Below, piece by piece: positions 6,611 through 14,782 of a stretch of DNA of 27,645 nt. The notes beneath the pieces were generated by a model that made no database searches, was not told the origin of the DNA, and saw only the letters and a program-made list of their open reading frames with translations. Position numbers and translations under genes: made by a program. Position 1 is the stretch's first letter, and each line of letters begins with the position of its first letter. The stretch is from a virus. Location of the stretch: positions 1 through 27,645 of IMG/VR virus record IMGVR_UViG_3300006026_000074. The stretch is one strand, 5' to 3'.

Positions 6611-7441
6611 ATGCTGGACGACACCACCAACTCGGAAGGGACCGTCGACGACGGCAACCTGGACGAGAGTGGCGCGTCGGTGATCGAGCAGCCCGCCGAG
6701 CCCGCCCTGGCCGATGCGCAGCCCGAGGACCCGACTGCCAACCTGCAGACGCTGGACGACTGGATGGCCAGTGCCCCCGAGCACCTCCGCGAGGAGTTGG
6801 AGGGAGGCTTCCTGCGGGGCCGCGACTACACGCAGAAGACGCAGTCCGTCGCCGAGGAGCGGCGTCGGCTGGAGGCCGAGTACCAGGCCCGCCTTGCGGC
6901 GCTTCCGCAGCAGCAGGAGCCCCCGCAGGCCGAGCCGGCGAAGTCGTGGACGCCCGACGACATCAGGGCGAACCCGGTCGGGTACATGGATCACCGCGTC
7001 GAGGAGCGCGCGTCGGCCATCGTCGAGGAGCGGCTCGCCGCCCTGGGCCTGAACGACGTCAAGCCCGCCCTCGACAAGATCCGCTGGGAGGGCAGCATCC
7101 GCAGTGCCTTCCAGAACTACCTGAGCGCGGACCCGGCTCGCGCGGCCATCCGCGGGCTGGGCGACAGCATCGCCGAGGTCATCGGCAGTGACCCGTCCCT
7201 ACGCGCTCTGGCCGACTCGAACCCCGACGCCGCCGTGGCTGCCGCTGGCAGCGTCGCGATGGCCCGCCGCGCCGAGCAGCAGGCCGCGTCGAAGCTGGCG
7301 CAGATGCGCAAGACGGCGGTCGCGAAGCGCGAGGCCGCGCCCCTGTCCACCCAGGCTGGGGCTCCGACCCCGCCGCGAAGCTCGCAGACCGACATCGAGG
7401 TGGCGAACGCCGCCCTCGCCGAGGCCTTCGGAACCAACTAG
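6611..7441 (+). CDS. Capsid scaffolding protein, 276 aa
   Basis: This is called from position (between portal and major capsid gene) and composition. The first 50 residues are strongly acidic and disordered, followed by a helical region with a DYTQKTQSVAEERRRLEAEY coiled-coil segment, a Gln/Pro-rich hinge, a second long helical part with many Ala and Glu, and a basic helix (about 220-250) before the C-terminus. Helical, charged scaffolds with a basic capsid-binding end are typical; it would guide prohead assembly and then leave or be degraded. The ATG at 6611 was preferred because GGAGGA at 6601-6606 precedes it; the in-frame ATG at 6581 is an alternative giving ten more residues. Confidence 0.8.
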   Translation: MLDDTTNSEGTVDDGNLDESGASVIEQPAEPALADAQPEDPTANLQTLDDWMASAPEHLREELEGGFLRGRDYTQKTQSVAEERRRLEAEYQARLAALPQQQEPPQAEPAKSWTPDDIRANPVGYMDHRVEERASAIVEERLAALGLNDVKPALDKIRWEGSIRSAFQNYLSADPARAAIRGLGDSIAEVIGSDPSLRALADSNPDAAVAAAGSVAMARRAEQQAASKLAQMRKTAVAKREAAPLSTQAGAPTPPRSSQTDIEVANAALAEAFGTN

Positions 7442-7467
7442 CCCGGTAGAGGGCTCAGGAGAACGAC

Positions 7468-8559
7468 ATGACCCAGTCGATCACCATCGACCCGCTCAAC
7501 CGGGTCTACACGACCACCGCCGAGCACCGGAAGAAGGAGGTCGTGTTCGACATCGTGCAGGCGTCGCCGACGCTCATGCACATGTTCAACCAGGGCGCCT
7601 ACAAGCTGGTCGGCGGCACCGAGGTGAAGTGCCCGGTCGTGCTGAAGGAGTCGAGCAACGTGCGCTCGATCTCGAAGTACGAGACGCACACCTCGGCTCC
7701 GCAGGACGCTCCGCAGGAGGCCCGGTACGTCGGCTGGTACAAGCTCTGGGGCGGCATGGTCTTGGACAAGACCGAGATGTCGGAGAACGCCAAGGCCGGC
7801 GGCGCCCAGGTCGTCTCGCTGGTCGAGACGCACGAGACGCAGATGTGCATCAGCGTCAAGAACGACATGTCCCGCCAGTTTTTCGCCGACAACTCGTCGG
7901 CCGCGAAGGACCTGAACGGGCTGGAGTCGCACCTCGACTTCGACACGACGGCGAACCAGACCCGCACGGTCGGCAACATCCCGAAGGCCGGCGCCGCGTC
8001 CAACGCGTACGCCAACTGGGTCAACCAGTTCGGGCAGATCACCGCGTTCGGCACCGACGGCCTCGAGGTGATGGAGGAGGTTTACATGGACGCCTCCGAG
8101 CTCGGCACGCACCCGGACATCGGCCCGTGCGACCCGGCCGTCTACCGCTTCTACAAGGAGACGGTGGCGCCCAACCAGCGCGAGCGGGACAAGAAGCTCT
8201 GGGACCAGGGCTTCCTGAACCTGATGTTCAACGGCATGGCTCTCGTCCCCGAGCACCAGCTGAAGAACACCGGCAAGCTGTTCATGCTGACCACGACCGG
8301 CCGCCGCAAGGTCGACGACTACAACCTGTCGGCGTCCGACTTCGAGGGCCCCGACGCCCTGCGCGGCCCGATGGGCAAGGCCACCGGCATCGGCTTCCAG
8401 CTGTACTTCCTGCGGGACGACTTCTTCCGCTTCACGGACTTCATGACGCCGCCCAACGCCGACGTCGCGATCCGTAACATGTACTGCTCGTGGGTCCTCG
8501 GCAACGCCTCGCAGCGCCGCCAGGGCTGCATCAACTTCAGCGGCACCGTCCAGTTCTGA
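7468..8559 (+). CDS. Major capsid protein, HK97-like fold, 363 aa
   Basis: This is the main shell protein. It follows the scaffold by 26 bases with a strong AGGAGA ribosome binding site. Its size and layout fit HK97-fold capsid proteins: an N-terminal arm, a strand-rich region with KYETHTSAPQDAPQEARYVGWYKLWGG (E-loop-like, about 71-97), a long spine-like helix around ETHETQMCISVKNDMSRQFF (about 125-144), and a C-terminal A-domain with strand-rich segments such as FQLYFLRDDFFRF. Identity rests on gene order and these general features, not on an exact family match. No N-terminal protease or long processed delta domain is evident. Confidence 0.82.
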   Translation: MTQSITIDPLNRVYTTTAEHRKKEVVFDIVQASPTLMHMFNQGAYKLVGGTEVKCPVVLKESSNVRSISKYETHTSAPQDAPQEARYVGWYKLWGGMVLDKTEMSENAKAGGAQVVSLVETHETQMCISVKNDMSRQFFADNSSAAKDLNGLESHLDFDTTANQTRTVGNIPKAGAASNAYANWVNQFGQITAFGTDGLEVMEEVYMDASELGTHPDIGPCDPAVYRFYKETVAPNQRERDKKLWDQGFLNLMFNGMALVPEHQLKNTGKLFMLTTTGRRKVDDYNLSASDFEGPDALRGPMGKATGIGFQLYFLRDDFFRFTDFMTPPNADVAIRNMYCSWVLGNASQRRQGCINFSGTVQF

Positions 8560-8581
8560 GCAACTGGAGAAGGAGAACATC

Positions 8582-9049
8582 ATGTCCCAGTTCGGCGGAT
8601 ACCCGGAGGTCGTGGACATCGGCGCGAAGGTCGGCCAGTCGGCCGGCGTCGCCCCGGGCGACCTCGTCCTCATCGACCTGACGAGCGACGACGGCTACAC
8701 GACCGTCGACATCTCGGCACTCAACACCGGCGGCGAGTGGTTCGGCGACTACGGCGTGGTCCTCGGCCGCGGCACGGAGAAGATCGGCGAGGGTGAGGAC
8801 GTCATCGTCCGCATCCAGGGCCCCGTCGACATCGCCGCCGTCAACGGCACCATCGCCATCGACGACTACCTGACGCCCAACTGGGCGGGCCCGGCCAACA
8901 ACCTCGTCGTGAGCGCGGCACTGACGGTCCCCCCGACCACGGTGGCGCACCTGGTCCTCCTCGACCAGGTGATCGGCAAGGCCGAGGCCGCGAACGCCTC
9001 GGGCGACGGCACCATCAAGGTCATCCTGTTCGGCCGCCGCGGCCGCTGA
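8582..9049 (+). CDS. Capsid cement/decoration protein, 155 aa
   Basis: It lies directly after the major capsid gene with AAGGAGAA ahead of the ATG. The sequence is a run of short beta strands with the order seen in DUF2190-like cement proteins: GVAPGDLVLIDL, a YGVVLGRG strand, VIVRIQGPVDIAA, AIDDYLTPN, and near the end VIGKAEAANASGDGTIKVILFG, where a Gly-Lys-Ala-x-x-Ala motif precedes the last strand. Such beta-barrel proteins bind the outside of the expanded shell and stabilise it. The family call is based on pattern recognition and position; it could instead be a head fibre base. Confidence 0.65.
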   Translation: MSQFGGYPEVVDIGAKVGQSAGVAPGDLVLIDLTSDDGYTTVDISALNTGGEWFGDYGVVLGRGTEKIGEGEDVIVRIQGPVDIAAVNGTIAIDDYLTPNWAGPANNLVVSAALTVPPTTVAHLVLLDQVIGKAEAANASGDGTIKVILFGRRGR

Positions 9050-9072
9050 CCCCAACCTGAAGGGAGGGCGCC

Positions 9073-9522
9073 ATGGCCTCGCTCGGCGTCGACATCCGCA
9101 AGTACCCGCAGTTGGGCCTGCGCCACCCGCTGGCGTCCATCCGCGAGCGCGTCTCGACCTTCATCGGGACCACCTCGACCAACACGGGGTTCATCGCTAT
9201 CGCCATCGCCATGGAGAGCGATGTCGAGATCGTCGACATCTACGTCGTGTCCAGCGCGACGGTGGCGGCGAGCGGCACGAACTACTGGGCCATCGACTTC
9301 CAGGCGAAGGGGTCGGCCGGCACGGCGACCACGAGCCTGTTCTCGTCGGCCCAGGACACCCAGACCACCGGGTTCACCGCCAACGTGCCCCGGCAGTTCA
9401 CGCCCGACCAGAACCAGCGCATCGCGCAGGGGACGGAGCTCGCGGTGAAGTTCACCAAGGCTGCCTCGGCCCCCAACCTCGACGACCTCGCGGTCGTGGT
9501 GCTCTACCGCGCCAACGCCTGA
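9073..9522 (+). CDS. Putative virion structural protein, 149 aa
   Basis: Family not recognised. It has a GGGAGGG ribosome binding site upstream and lies between the cement and head-tail adaptor genes, so it is very probably in the virion. After about 30 residues the protein is beta-rich: a strand EIVDIYVVSS, a Thr/Ser/Ala-rich middle (WAIDFQAKGS onward), and a final pair ELAVKFTKA and LAVVVLYRANA. This pattern suggests a small jelly-roll or beta-sandwich, of the sort seen in head decoration or trimeric appendage proteins. The protein encoded at 23513 has a similar size and style, but I cannot show homology by eye. Confidence 0.6.
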   Translation: MASLGVDIRKYPQLGLRHPLASIRERVSTFIGTTSTNTGFIAIAIAMESDVEIVDIYVVSSATVAASGTNYWAIDFQAKGSAGTATTSLFSSAQDTQTTGFTANVPRQFTPDQNQRIAQGTELAVKFTKAASAPNLDDLAVVVLYRANA

Positions 9523-9550
9523 GCCCGCGCCCGCCCTGGAGGGCTGACCG

Positions 9551-10801
9551 ATGAACCTTTCCGAAGGCCGGTCGGCCCTCCAGCGGCGCCGGTCGGACGG
9601 GTCCTACCGGACCTCCGACCTCAACGCGTTCCTGCTGCAGGCGGAGCTCGACATCTACAGCCGCACGACGTGGGCGTTCCTGCGTCGCACGCACTTCGCC
9701 CGCACGTTTGCGACGGCGACGACGGCGGACGTCTCTGCCAGCACCAACAGCGCAGACCTGACCTCGTCGACGGGCTTCTTCTTCCCGACGTCGACGGGGA
9801 AGCGCGTGGTCGTGGGCGGCTACCTGTACCGGGTGGTGCGGCAGACGGGCACGCAGGCGGTGCGTCTCGACCGCCCGTTCCAGGGAACGACGGCGACCGA
9901 CCTGAGCCTCGTGACCCGCTTCGACGAGGTCTGCCTGCCCCGCGGCGCGTCGTCGCAGTTGCAGGCGGTGATGGTGCAGTCGAGCCCGTCGGTGACGCAC
10001 CTGCAGCCGATGAGTGCGCTCGAGATGAGCCGCATGAACCCGGACAGCAGCGGGATGCCGTCGCACTTCAGCGTGGACCGGATCGCGCCGTTGGCGCCGC
10101 CGAGCGTGCCGTTCCCGACGATGTCGGACAGCACGGGCGGTTCGGGCCCGGGGGCTGCGACGTACCAGTACTGGTACTCGTACTACGACAAGCAGACGGG
10201 GCAGGAGTCCCAGTTGTCGTCGTCACTGTCGGTGGCGATCGGCAACAGCAACATGTGGCAGGCGACGTTCAACAAGAACTTCGCGGCGGGCGACCACGTC
10301 CCCGGCGGCTACCTGGTGCGGGTGTACCGGAGCAAGGCGAACGGCAGCACGCCGTACCTGTGCAAGGAGGAGGACCCGACGGTGGTCTTCCCGACGTCGT
10401 ACACGTTCCAGGACGACGTGCCGGACCAGCTGCTGGGCGACCCGCCGGCCGACGGCGCCGGCAACATCGTGGTGCGGCTGTGGCCCTACCCGGACACGAC
10501 CTACCAGTTGCAGTTCGTGTACACGATGGAGCCCCGCGGGATGCGGGAGGACAACGACACGCCGCTGATGGACGCCCGGTGGCACCACGTCGTGCTGGAC
10601 GGCGCCGAGGCGTTGATGCTCGAGGCTGCCGATGAGCAGGGCCGTGCGAACCAGGCGCGTGCTCGGTTCGAGGCTGGCATCGCCCGGATGCTGCGTGCGC
10701 AGAAGCCGAACCGGCAGCGGGTCGGGGTGATGGGTGGCCGCGGCGCCCGTCTGGTGCGCGACCCGAAGGTGGCTGCCGACTGGATGTGGACACCCGGCTG
10801 A
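9551..10801 (+). CDS. Head-to-tail adaptor (T7 gp11-like) with inserted FN3-like domain, 416 aa
   Basis: Residues 1-175 and about 300-416 have the look of podovirus adaptor rings that join portal to tail: an N-terminal helix (AFLLQAELDIYSRTTW), strands with CLPRG near 140, and a C-terminal RWHHVVLDGAEALMLEAADE helix followed by a long amphipathic helix. Between them, about residues 178-300, is an inserted beta domain with YQYWYSYYDKQTGQES (205-220) and VRVYRSKANG. The neighbouring nozzle protein has a similar inserted domain. The ribosome binding site is GGAGGG. Its TGA overlaps the next ATG by one base (TGATG). The adaptor call is from layout and family resemblance. Confidence 0.72.
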   Translation: MNLSEGRSALQRRRSDGSYRTSDLNAFLLQAELDIYSRTTWAFLRRTHFARTFATATTADVSASTNSADLTSSTGFFFPTSTGKRVVVGGYLYRVVRQTGTQAVRLDRPFQGTTATDLSLVTRFDEVCLPRGASSQLQAVMVQSSPSVTHLQPMSALEMSRMNPDSSGMPSHFSVDRIAPLAPPSVPFPTMSDSTGGSGPGAATYQYWYSYYDKQTGQESQLSSSLSVAIGNSNMWQATFNKNFAAGDHVPGGYLVRVYRSKANGSTPYLCKEEDPTVVFPTSYTFQDDVPDQLLGDPPADGAGNIVVRLWPYPDTTYQLQFVYTMEPRGMREDNDTPLMDARWHHVVLDGAEALMLEAADEQGRANQARARFEAGIARMLRAQKPNRQRVGVMGGRGARLVRDPKVAADWMWTPG

Positions 10802-12777
10802 TGGCTAAGAATGCCCAGGGTGCGGGGTCTGTCTGGTTCCCGGCGAACACGGCGGGGATGGACGATCGGATCTGGCAGGGCGAGGGCACCTCGTCCGACA
10901 CCGACGGCGTGCTTTTCACGCGCCGCGGCGAGGTCATCAAGCAGCCAGGCGCCGCGGCGTTGGTGGACTGGACGGACCCGAGCGGGCCGTTCACCGGCGG
11001 TCGGCCGTGGTCACTCGGGACCTACGCCCGGGACGGCGTGACCGAGCTCGTGATGAGCCGCGGCGGCAAGGTGTCCGTGCTGCGCGGCAACGCGGTGTAC
11101 GACATCGCCTCTGGTCGGCAGACAGCTGCCCAGCCCATCGAGGCGGACCGCTTCCACCAGGTCAACGAGATCCTGCTCATCTGCAACGGGCGCGACCCGA
11201 ACCTGAAGTGGGACGGCCGGAAGACGACTCCCATCGGGATCGCGGCTGCCCCGACGGCTCCGCAGGTGTACCGGCTGCAGGACCAGTCGTCGACGCAGGG
11301 CGACGGCATGTTCAGTGGCGGGTCGATCAAGAAGACGGCCACCGACTTCGACTACCAGTTCGGCTACACCTGGGTGAACGAGCGCGGGCAGGAGTCGGAG
11401 ATGAGCCCGTTGAGCGAGGTCGTCTCCGACGAAGACCTGACTGCCGGCGACCTGTACGGGTTCCTGGTGGTGTGCGACGGAGAGCCTCCGTCGGACGACA
11501 TCGTGGCCAAGAACGTGTACCGCACGGTGGACGGGGGCGCGTCGTTGCAGTTCCTGCGCCGTGTGCCGGGCACGCTGTCGACGCACTACTGGTCGGGGGA
11601 GGAGCCTGGCGAAGAGGGCAACCTCATCTTCGGGGCAGACGGAACTCAGTCGGCGCCGTCGATCGCGGAGTGGTGCTTCGGGTTCCGCGGGCGCGTCTAC
11701 TACAAGCCGGCCGGCGACGTGTCGCTGGTGGAGTACAGCGAGCCGAACCAGCCCGAGCGGGTGCCGGTGCAGAACGTGCTCGAGGTGGGCGCGGGGGACG
11801 GAAGCCGGGTGACTGGCTGGGCGACCGGGCAGGACTACGCGGTGCTGTTCAAGGACCAGTCGGTTCACATGCTGACGCAGGACAAGGACGGCAACCCGCT
11901 GTTGCGGCCGGTGTCGGACAGTGCGGGGGCGGTGAACGACCTGGCGATCGCATCGTTTGAGGGTCGCGTCTACTTCCTCGGCGAGCAGGGGTTCTTCGTG
12001 TTCGACGGCGCGCGGGTGCGGCCGCTGTCGGACCAGATCAACGGCATGGTGGCGCTGCTGCCCCGGGCGCACCTCAACCGCTCCTTCGCGTGGGTGGACC
12101 GTGTGGAGCGCCGCGTGATGCTGGCGGTGGCTGCGGGTCCGGGCGTCGAGGTCAACGAGCTCTGGGCGATCCACATCGACTCGGGGGCGGTGACGCGGTC
12201 GACGGGGTGGGACCTGTCGTCGGCGGTGGAGTACGAGGGTGAGATCATTCTCGGCGCCACCTACGAGGCCAGCGGACAGGACGTCCACGACCTCGCACTG
12301 TACGGCGCATCGGACTCGGCCTTGGGGGCGAACAACAACGGGCTGTGGCGTCCGCGCTGGATGTTCCTGTCGGACCCGGACGCGGACAAGACGTTCACGC
12401 GGCTCGACCTGCACTACGTCCAGACGGGCGACATCACGGTGCAGGTGGTGTGGTACCTCGACTGGGACGAGCGGACGAGCGTCAACAGCGTCACGTTCAA
12501 GGCCCGGGACCCGGACTTCGCGTCGTCGCTGTGGAACCAGGGGGATTGGGGCGAGGGCGTCTGGGACGAGCGCCGCGTGCGTACGAAGCGCATCGACCTG
12601 AGCCGGCGGGAGACGCCTGGCGCGGAGGCCTCGCCGTCGCGGGTGACGGGAAAGGCACTGGGTCTGCAGATCGGCACGGTCGCGCAGAATGCGCCCTGGC
12701 GCCTCGTCGGGTTCCGGCTGTACTACGAGAGCCATGGGCAGCGCAACCAGGGGACGGACGTGGAGGCTGAGTCGTGA
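10801..12777 (+). CDS. Tail nozzle / stabilisation protein, beta-propeller type, 658 aa
   Basis: It resembles the nozzle/tubular proteins of short tails (P22 gp10 or T7 gp12 role), which form a hexameric tube under the adaptor and carry fibres. Visible features are a start with WFPANTAGMDDRIWQGEG, blade-like repeats (LVMSRGGKVSVLRGN, AVLFKDQSVHMLTQDKDG, GRVYFLGEQGFFVFDGARV, ELWAIHIDSGAVTRSTGW) and a C-terminal strand-rich domain ending in FRLYYE. Residues about 150-270 hold an FN3-like insert with YQFGYTWVNERGQES (185-199) and NVYRTVDGG, matching that of the adaptor. The ATG at 10801 overlaps the previous stop. The GTG at 10786 is possible but less likely. Confidence 0.75.
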   Translation: MAKNAQGAGSVWFPANTAGMDDRIWQGEGTSSDTDGVLFTRRGEVIKQPGAAALVDWTDPSGPFTGGRPWSLGTYARDGVTELVMSRGGKVSVLRGNAVYDIASGRQTAAQPIEADRFHQVNEILLICNGRDPNLKWDGRKTTPIGIAAAPTAPQVYRLQDQSSTQGDGMFSGGSIKKTATDFDYQFGYTWVNERGQESEMSPLSEVVSDEDLTAGDLYGFLVVCDGEPPSDDIVAKNVYRTVDGGASLQFLRRVPGTLSTHYWSGEEPGEEGNLIFGADGTQSAPSIAEWCFGFRGRVYYKPAGDVSLVEYSEPNQPERVPVQNVLEVGAGDGSRVTGWATGQDYAVLFKDQSVHMLTQDKDGNPLLRPVSDSAGAVNDLAIASFEGRVYFLGEQGFFVFDGARVRPLSDQINGMVALLPRAHLNRSFAWVDRVERRVMLAVAAGPGVEVNELWAIHIDSGAVTRSTGWDLSSAVEYEGEIILGATYEASGQDVHDLALYGASDSALGANNNGLWRPRWMFLSDPDADKTFTRLDLHYVQTGDITVQVVWYLDWDERTSVNSVTFKARDPDFASSLWNQGDWGEGVWDERRVRTKRIDLSRRETPGAEASPSRVTGKALGLQIGTVAQNAPWRLVGFRLYYESHGQRNQGTDVEAES

Positions 12778-12977
12778 CCGACGTGCTGCTTCGTCGTCTG
12801 GGCGCCGCGTTGGCGGACTCTCCGGCGCCGGTGTCCGACGGGGAGTTCGCCGCCGATCCGTTGCGCGCACTCAACTCGGTGCTCGCGCAGATGGGTGGCG
12901 CGCCGGTGCCGTCACTGGACGACGAGCCGGCGCTGCTGCGCGCCGTGGTGTTCCTCGAGGACTGGGCGGAGGACTGA
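12774..12977 (+). CDS. Hypothetical small helical protein, 67 aa
   Basis: Starts at a GTG overlapping the nozzle stop by four bases (GTGA), and its own TGA overlaps the next ATG by one base. The product is acidic and predicted mostly helical (LLRRLGAALAD, LRALNSVLAQMG, LLRAVVFLEDWAED). No family recognised. The strict coupling on both sides suggests it is made in proportion to the nozzle and the following beta-rich proteins, perhaps as a small tail-assembly factor or chaperone. Confidence 0.6.
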   Translation: MTDVLLRRLGAALADSPAPVSDGEFAADPLRALNSVLAQMGGAPVPSLDDEPALLRAVVFLEDWAED

Positions 12978-13579
12978 TGCACTACCGCCCGAAGTACCAG
13001 CCGCACGACGGCTACATCGCCGACGCGAACCTCGTGATGGAGGAGCTTCATCGCGCCGAGGACGTGCTGCGCAACCTCGACCAGAACAACATCGCCGAGG
13101 GCGTGGTTGCGACGTCCGATGCTGCGAAGCCGTCGACGGACATTGAGACGGTGACGGTGACGCACTCGTCCGGCTCGCTGCTGTTCGAGGAGTTGGCGAA
13201 CGCCTGGACGATGCCGAGTGCCGTGGACGACAAGCGGTGGCGGACGTTGGTCGACGGGGTGTCCGGCGACGAGCTTGAGTTGACGTTCACGACGGTGCAG
13301 CCGCTGGACCTCGAGGTCGACCTGAACGGCACCTACGCCAGTGTGGCCTCGTCGGCGACGGTGGAGTTCCGGCTGCTGGTGGACGGGGAGCCGAGTGCGA
13401 CCCGCTGCAACAAGGCCATTGTCCGCAGCGCGGGCACGGCGAAGCTCGTGTTCCACGTCACGGCGTCGTTCTTCCTGCTGCCGGGGAACCACACGGTGCG
13501 GGCGCAGGTGCGGGAGTGGTCGAACCAAGGCGGCACGGTTGAGTCCGCGTCGATGTTGGGGCGGGGGTTCGCGGCATGA
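12977..13579 (+). CDS. Candidate tail appendage protein 1 (helix plus jelly-roll), 200 aa
   Basis: First of three consecutive proteins with the same overall plan. Residues about 10-45 form a helix (NLVMEELHRAEDVLRNLDQNN) of the type used for trimerisation or docking. The remainder is beta-rich with a Val-Asp-Gly turn (LLVDGEPSATR) and LLPGNHTVRAQVREW near the end, suggesting a TNF- or jelly-roll-like sandwich. The same His-Thr-(Val/Leu) strand and C-terminal pattern recur in the next protein. The ATG overlaps the preceding stop (TGATG) and its stop overlaps the next start (ATGA). Function as a tail fibre or spike is inferred from location after the nozzle. Confidence 0.6.
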   Translation: MHYRPKYQPHDGYIADANLVMEELHRAEDVLRNLDQNNIAEGVVATSDAAKPSTDIETVTVTHSSGSLLFEELANAWTMPSAVDDKRWRTLVDGVSGDELELTFTTVQPLDLEVDLNGTYASVASSATVEFRLLVDGEPSATRCNKAIVRSAGTAKLVFHVTASFFLLPGNHTVRAQVREWSNQGGTVESASMLGRGFAA

Positions 13580-14097
13580 GCCTGACCGACCGGATCCTGC
13601 CGGGCGACGCGCGCGACGCCACGCCCCTGCAGAACAACTTCAACGGGCTGGACACGCTGACGACGGCGATCGACAAGCGCCGTGTCCGCAGCGGCTCGTT
13701 CGATGCCTACCACCTGGCGTCGACGGCGGGTGCCTATTGGAAGCAGTTGGACTCGGCGTTGGCAGCGGGACCGACGGCGGCGCCGGCGGCGGGCACCAAC
13801 CTCGTGAGCATCTCCAACCTGCCGTGCGAGGTGGGGGAGGCGGTCTTCGTGCGCGCGCATCTGCAGGTCGACGCGACGGGCGCCGGCCACGAGACGACGC
13901 TCGGGATCGCGGTGGACGCTGGCGGCCGCAACGGCGTGCGGACGGTGCAGTTCGACAGCGGCGAGTCTGACCACATCACCCTCATCTGGGCGTTCGTCGC
14001 GACGTCGACCACGCACACGCTGCATCTGCAGGCGGGTACCCACACCAACGACTCGCTGACGAACATGCGGATCGAGGCCATGGCGGTGCGGCGATGA
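13576..14097 (+). CDS. Candidate tail appendage protein 2 (helix plus jelly-roll), 173 aa
   Basis: Begins at an ATG overlapping the previous stop (ATGA). The N-terminus has a short helix with NNFNGLDTLTTAIDKRRV, a pattern seen at the base of phage fibre and head-fibre trimers. From about residue 80 the sequence is a series of strands: EAVFVRAHLQVDATG, TTLGIAVDAGG, ITLIWAFVATSTTHTLHLQAG and a final MRIEAMAVRR. I do not recognise a named family. The fold pattern and gene context argue for a virion surface appendage, related in plan though not obviously in sequence to its neighbours. Confidence 0.6.
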   Translation: MSLTDRILPGDARDATPLQNNFNGLDTLTTAIDKRRVRSGSFDAYHLASTAGAYWKQLDSALAAGPTAAPAAGTNLVSISNLPCEVGEAVFVRAHLQVDATGAGHETTLGIAVDAGGRNGVRTVQFDSGESDHITLIWAFVATSTTHTLHLQAGTHTNDSLTNMRIEAMAVRR

Positions 14098-14747
14098 GTG
14101 CCTACACCCCACCGACGTTCGCCGGCACCTGCGACCCGCAGGACTTCCGCGACGGGCTGACGGACCTGGCGACTGCGGTGAACGGCGCGGTCGACGGGAC
14201 GAACCTGACGGCGACCGACGAGTTCGTGTCCCGCAACTTCCGCCGCGGCGCGAACGTGGAGACGTGGCGCGAGGGCAGCGACCAGTTGTCGACGTTCTTC
14301 AACGCCGTCTTCAACACTGCTGCTGCGCCTCCGTTGGGGTCCTACCAGAACCAGTACTGGGTCGACGGGTGCGGGGTGCGCTTCTACCTGCACGAGGACG
14401 CCCTGCAGCTGACGGTGCGCTCGAGCGTGGCGTTGACGTTCCCCAAGAGCCTGTGGGTGACCGGGGCGGTGACGGTGTCCTGGGACGTGCGTGCGCGGAT
14501 CTACGTCGACGGCATCGCGGTGGGCACCGAGGCGAAGCGGGTGATGACGCAGAGCACGGGCGAGAAGCTGTCGATCTCGTTCGACCTGAGCATCGAGTTG
14601 ACCTCGGGCGTCTTCACCTCGTCGGGGTGGCACGAGGCCGCGGTGCTGCTGGACTTCAGTAATTCGACGACGTCGCTGGCCACCTCGGAGAGTGCGCAGT
14701 TCAACTGCGGCGGCCGCGGAACTCTGGTCCGCGCGGTGTACGGTTGA
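14094..14747 (+). CDS. Candidate tail appendage protein 3 (helix plus jelly-roll), 217 aa
   Basis: Third member of the series, starting at an ATGA overlap. The N-terminal helix (DPQDFRDGLTDLATAVNGAV) is followed by two more short helical segments and then, from about residue 95, strands with a Val-Asp-Gly turn (ARIYVDGIAVGTEAKR) and a closing WHEAAVLLDFSN ... LVRAVYG. The alternation of strands and the position of the VDG turn echo the first of the trio. It ends the head/tail operon; the next candidate promoter begins one base after its TGA. Function is inferred from context only. Confidence 0.6.
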   Translation: MSAYTPPTFAGTCDPQDFRDGLTDLATAVNGAVDGTNLTATDEFVSRNFRRGANVETWREGSDQLSTFFNAVFNTAAAPPLGSYQNQYWVDGCGVRFYLHEDALQLTVRSSVALTFPKSLWVTGAVTVSWDVRARIYVDGIAVGTEAKRVMTQSTGEKLSISFDLSIELTSGVFTSSGWHEAAVLLDFSNSTTSLATSESAQFNCGGRGTLVRAVYG

Positions 14748-14776
14748 TTGCTCCTGTCAAGTCCGCGGAGTAGGTT
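14748..14776 (+). promoter_or_regulatory. Candidate promoter P3 (TTGCTC-N17-TAGGTT)
   Basis: TTGCTC (14748-14753), a 17-base spacer containing TGTCA at the same offset as in P2, then TAGGTT (14771-14776). It occupies nearly the whole 35-base gap before the ejection-protein genes. A start seven bases after the -10 element would fall at or beside the ATG at 14783, giving a leaderless or near-leaderless message. Confidence 0.5.
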
Positions 14777-14782
14777 TAGTTC

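Noticed and set aside
11011-12870. Leftward open frame of 619 codons opposite the nozzle gene
   Set aside because: Antisense shadow: strong Arg/His/Val bias and no start signal, while the rightward gene has family features and coupled starts.
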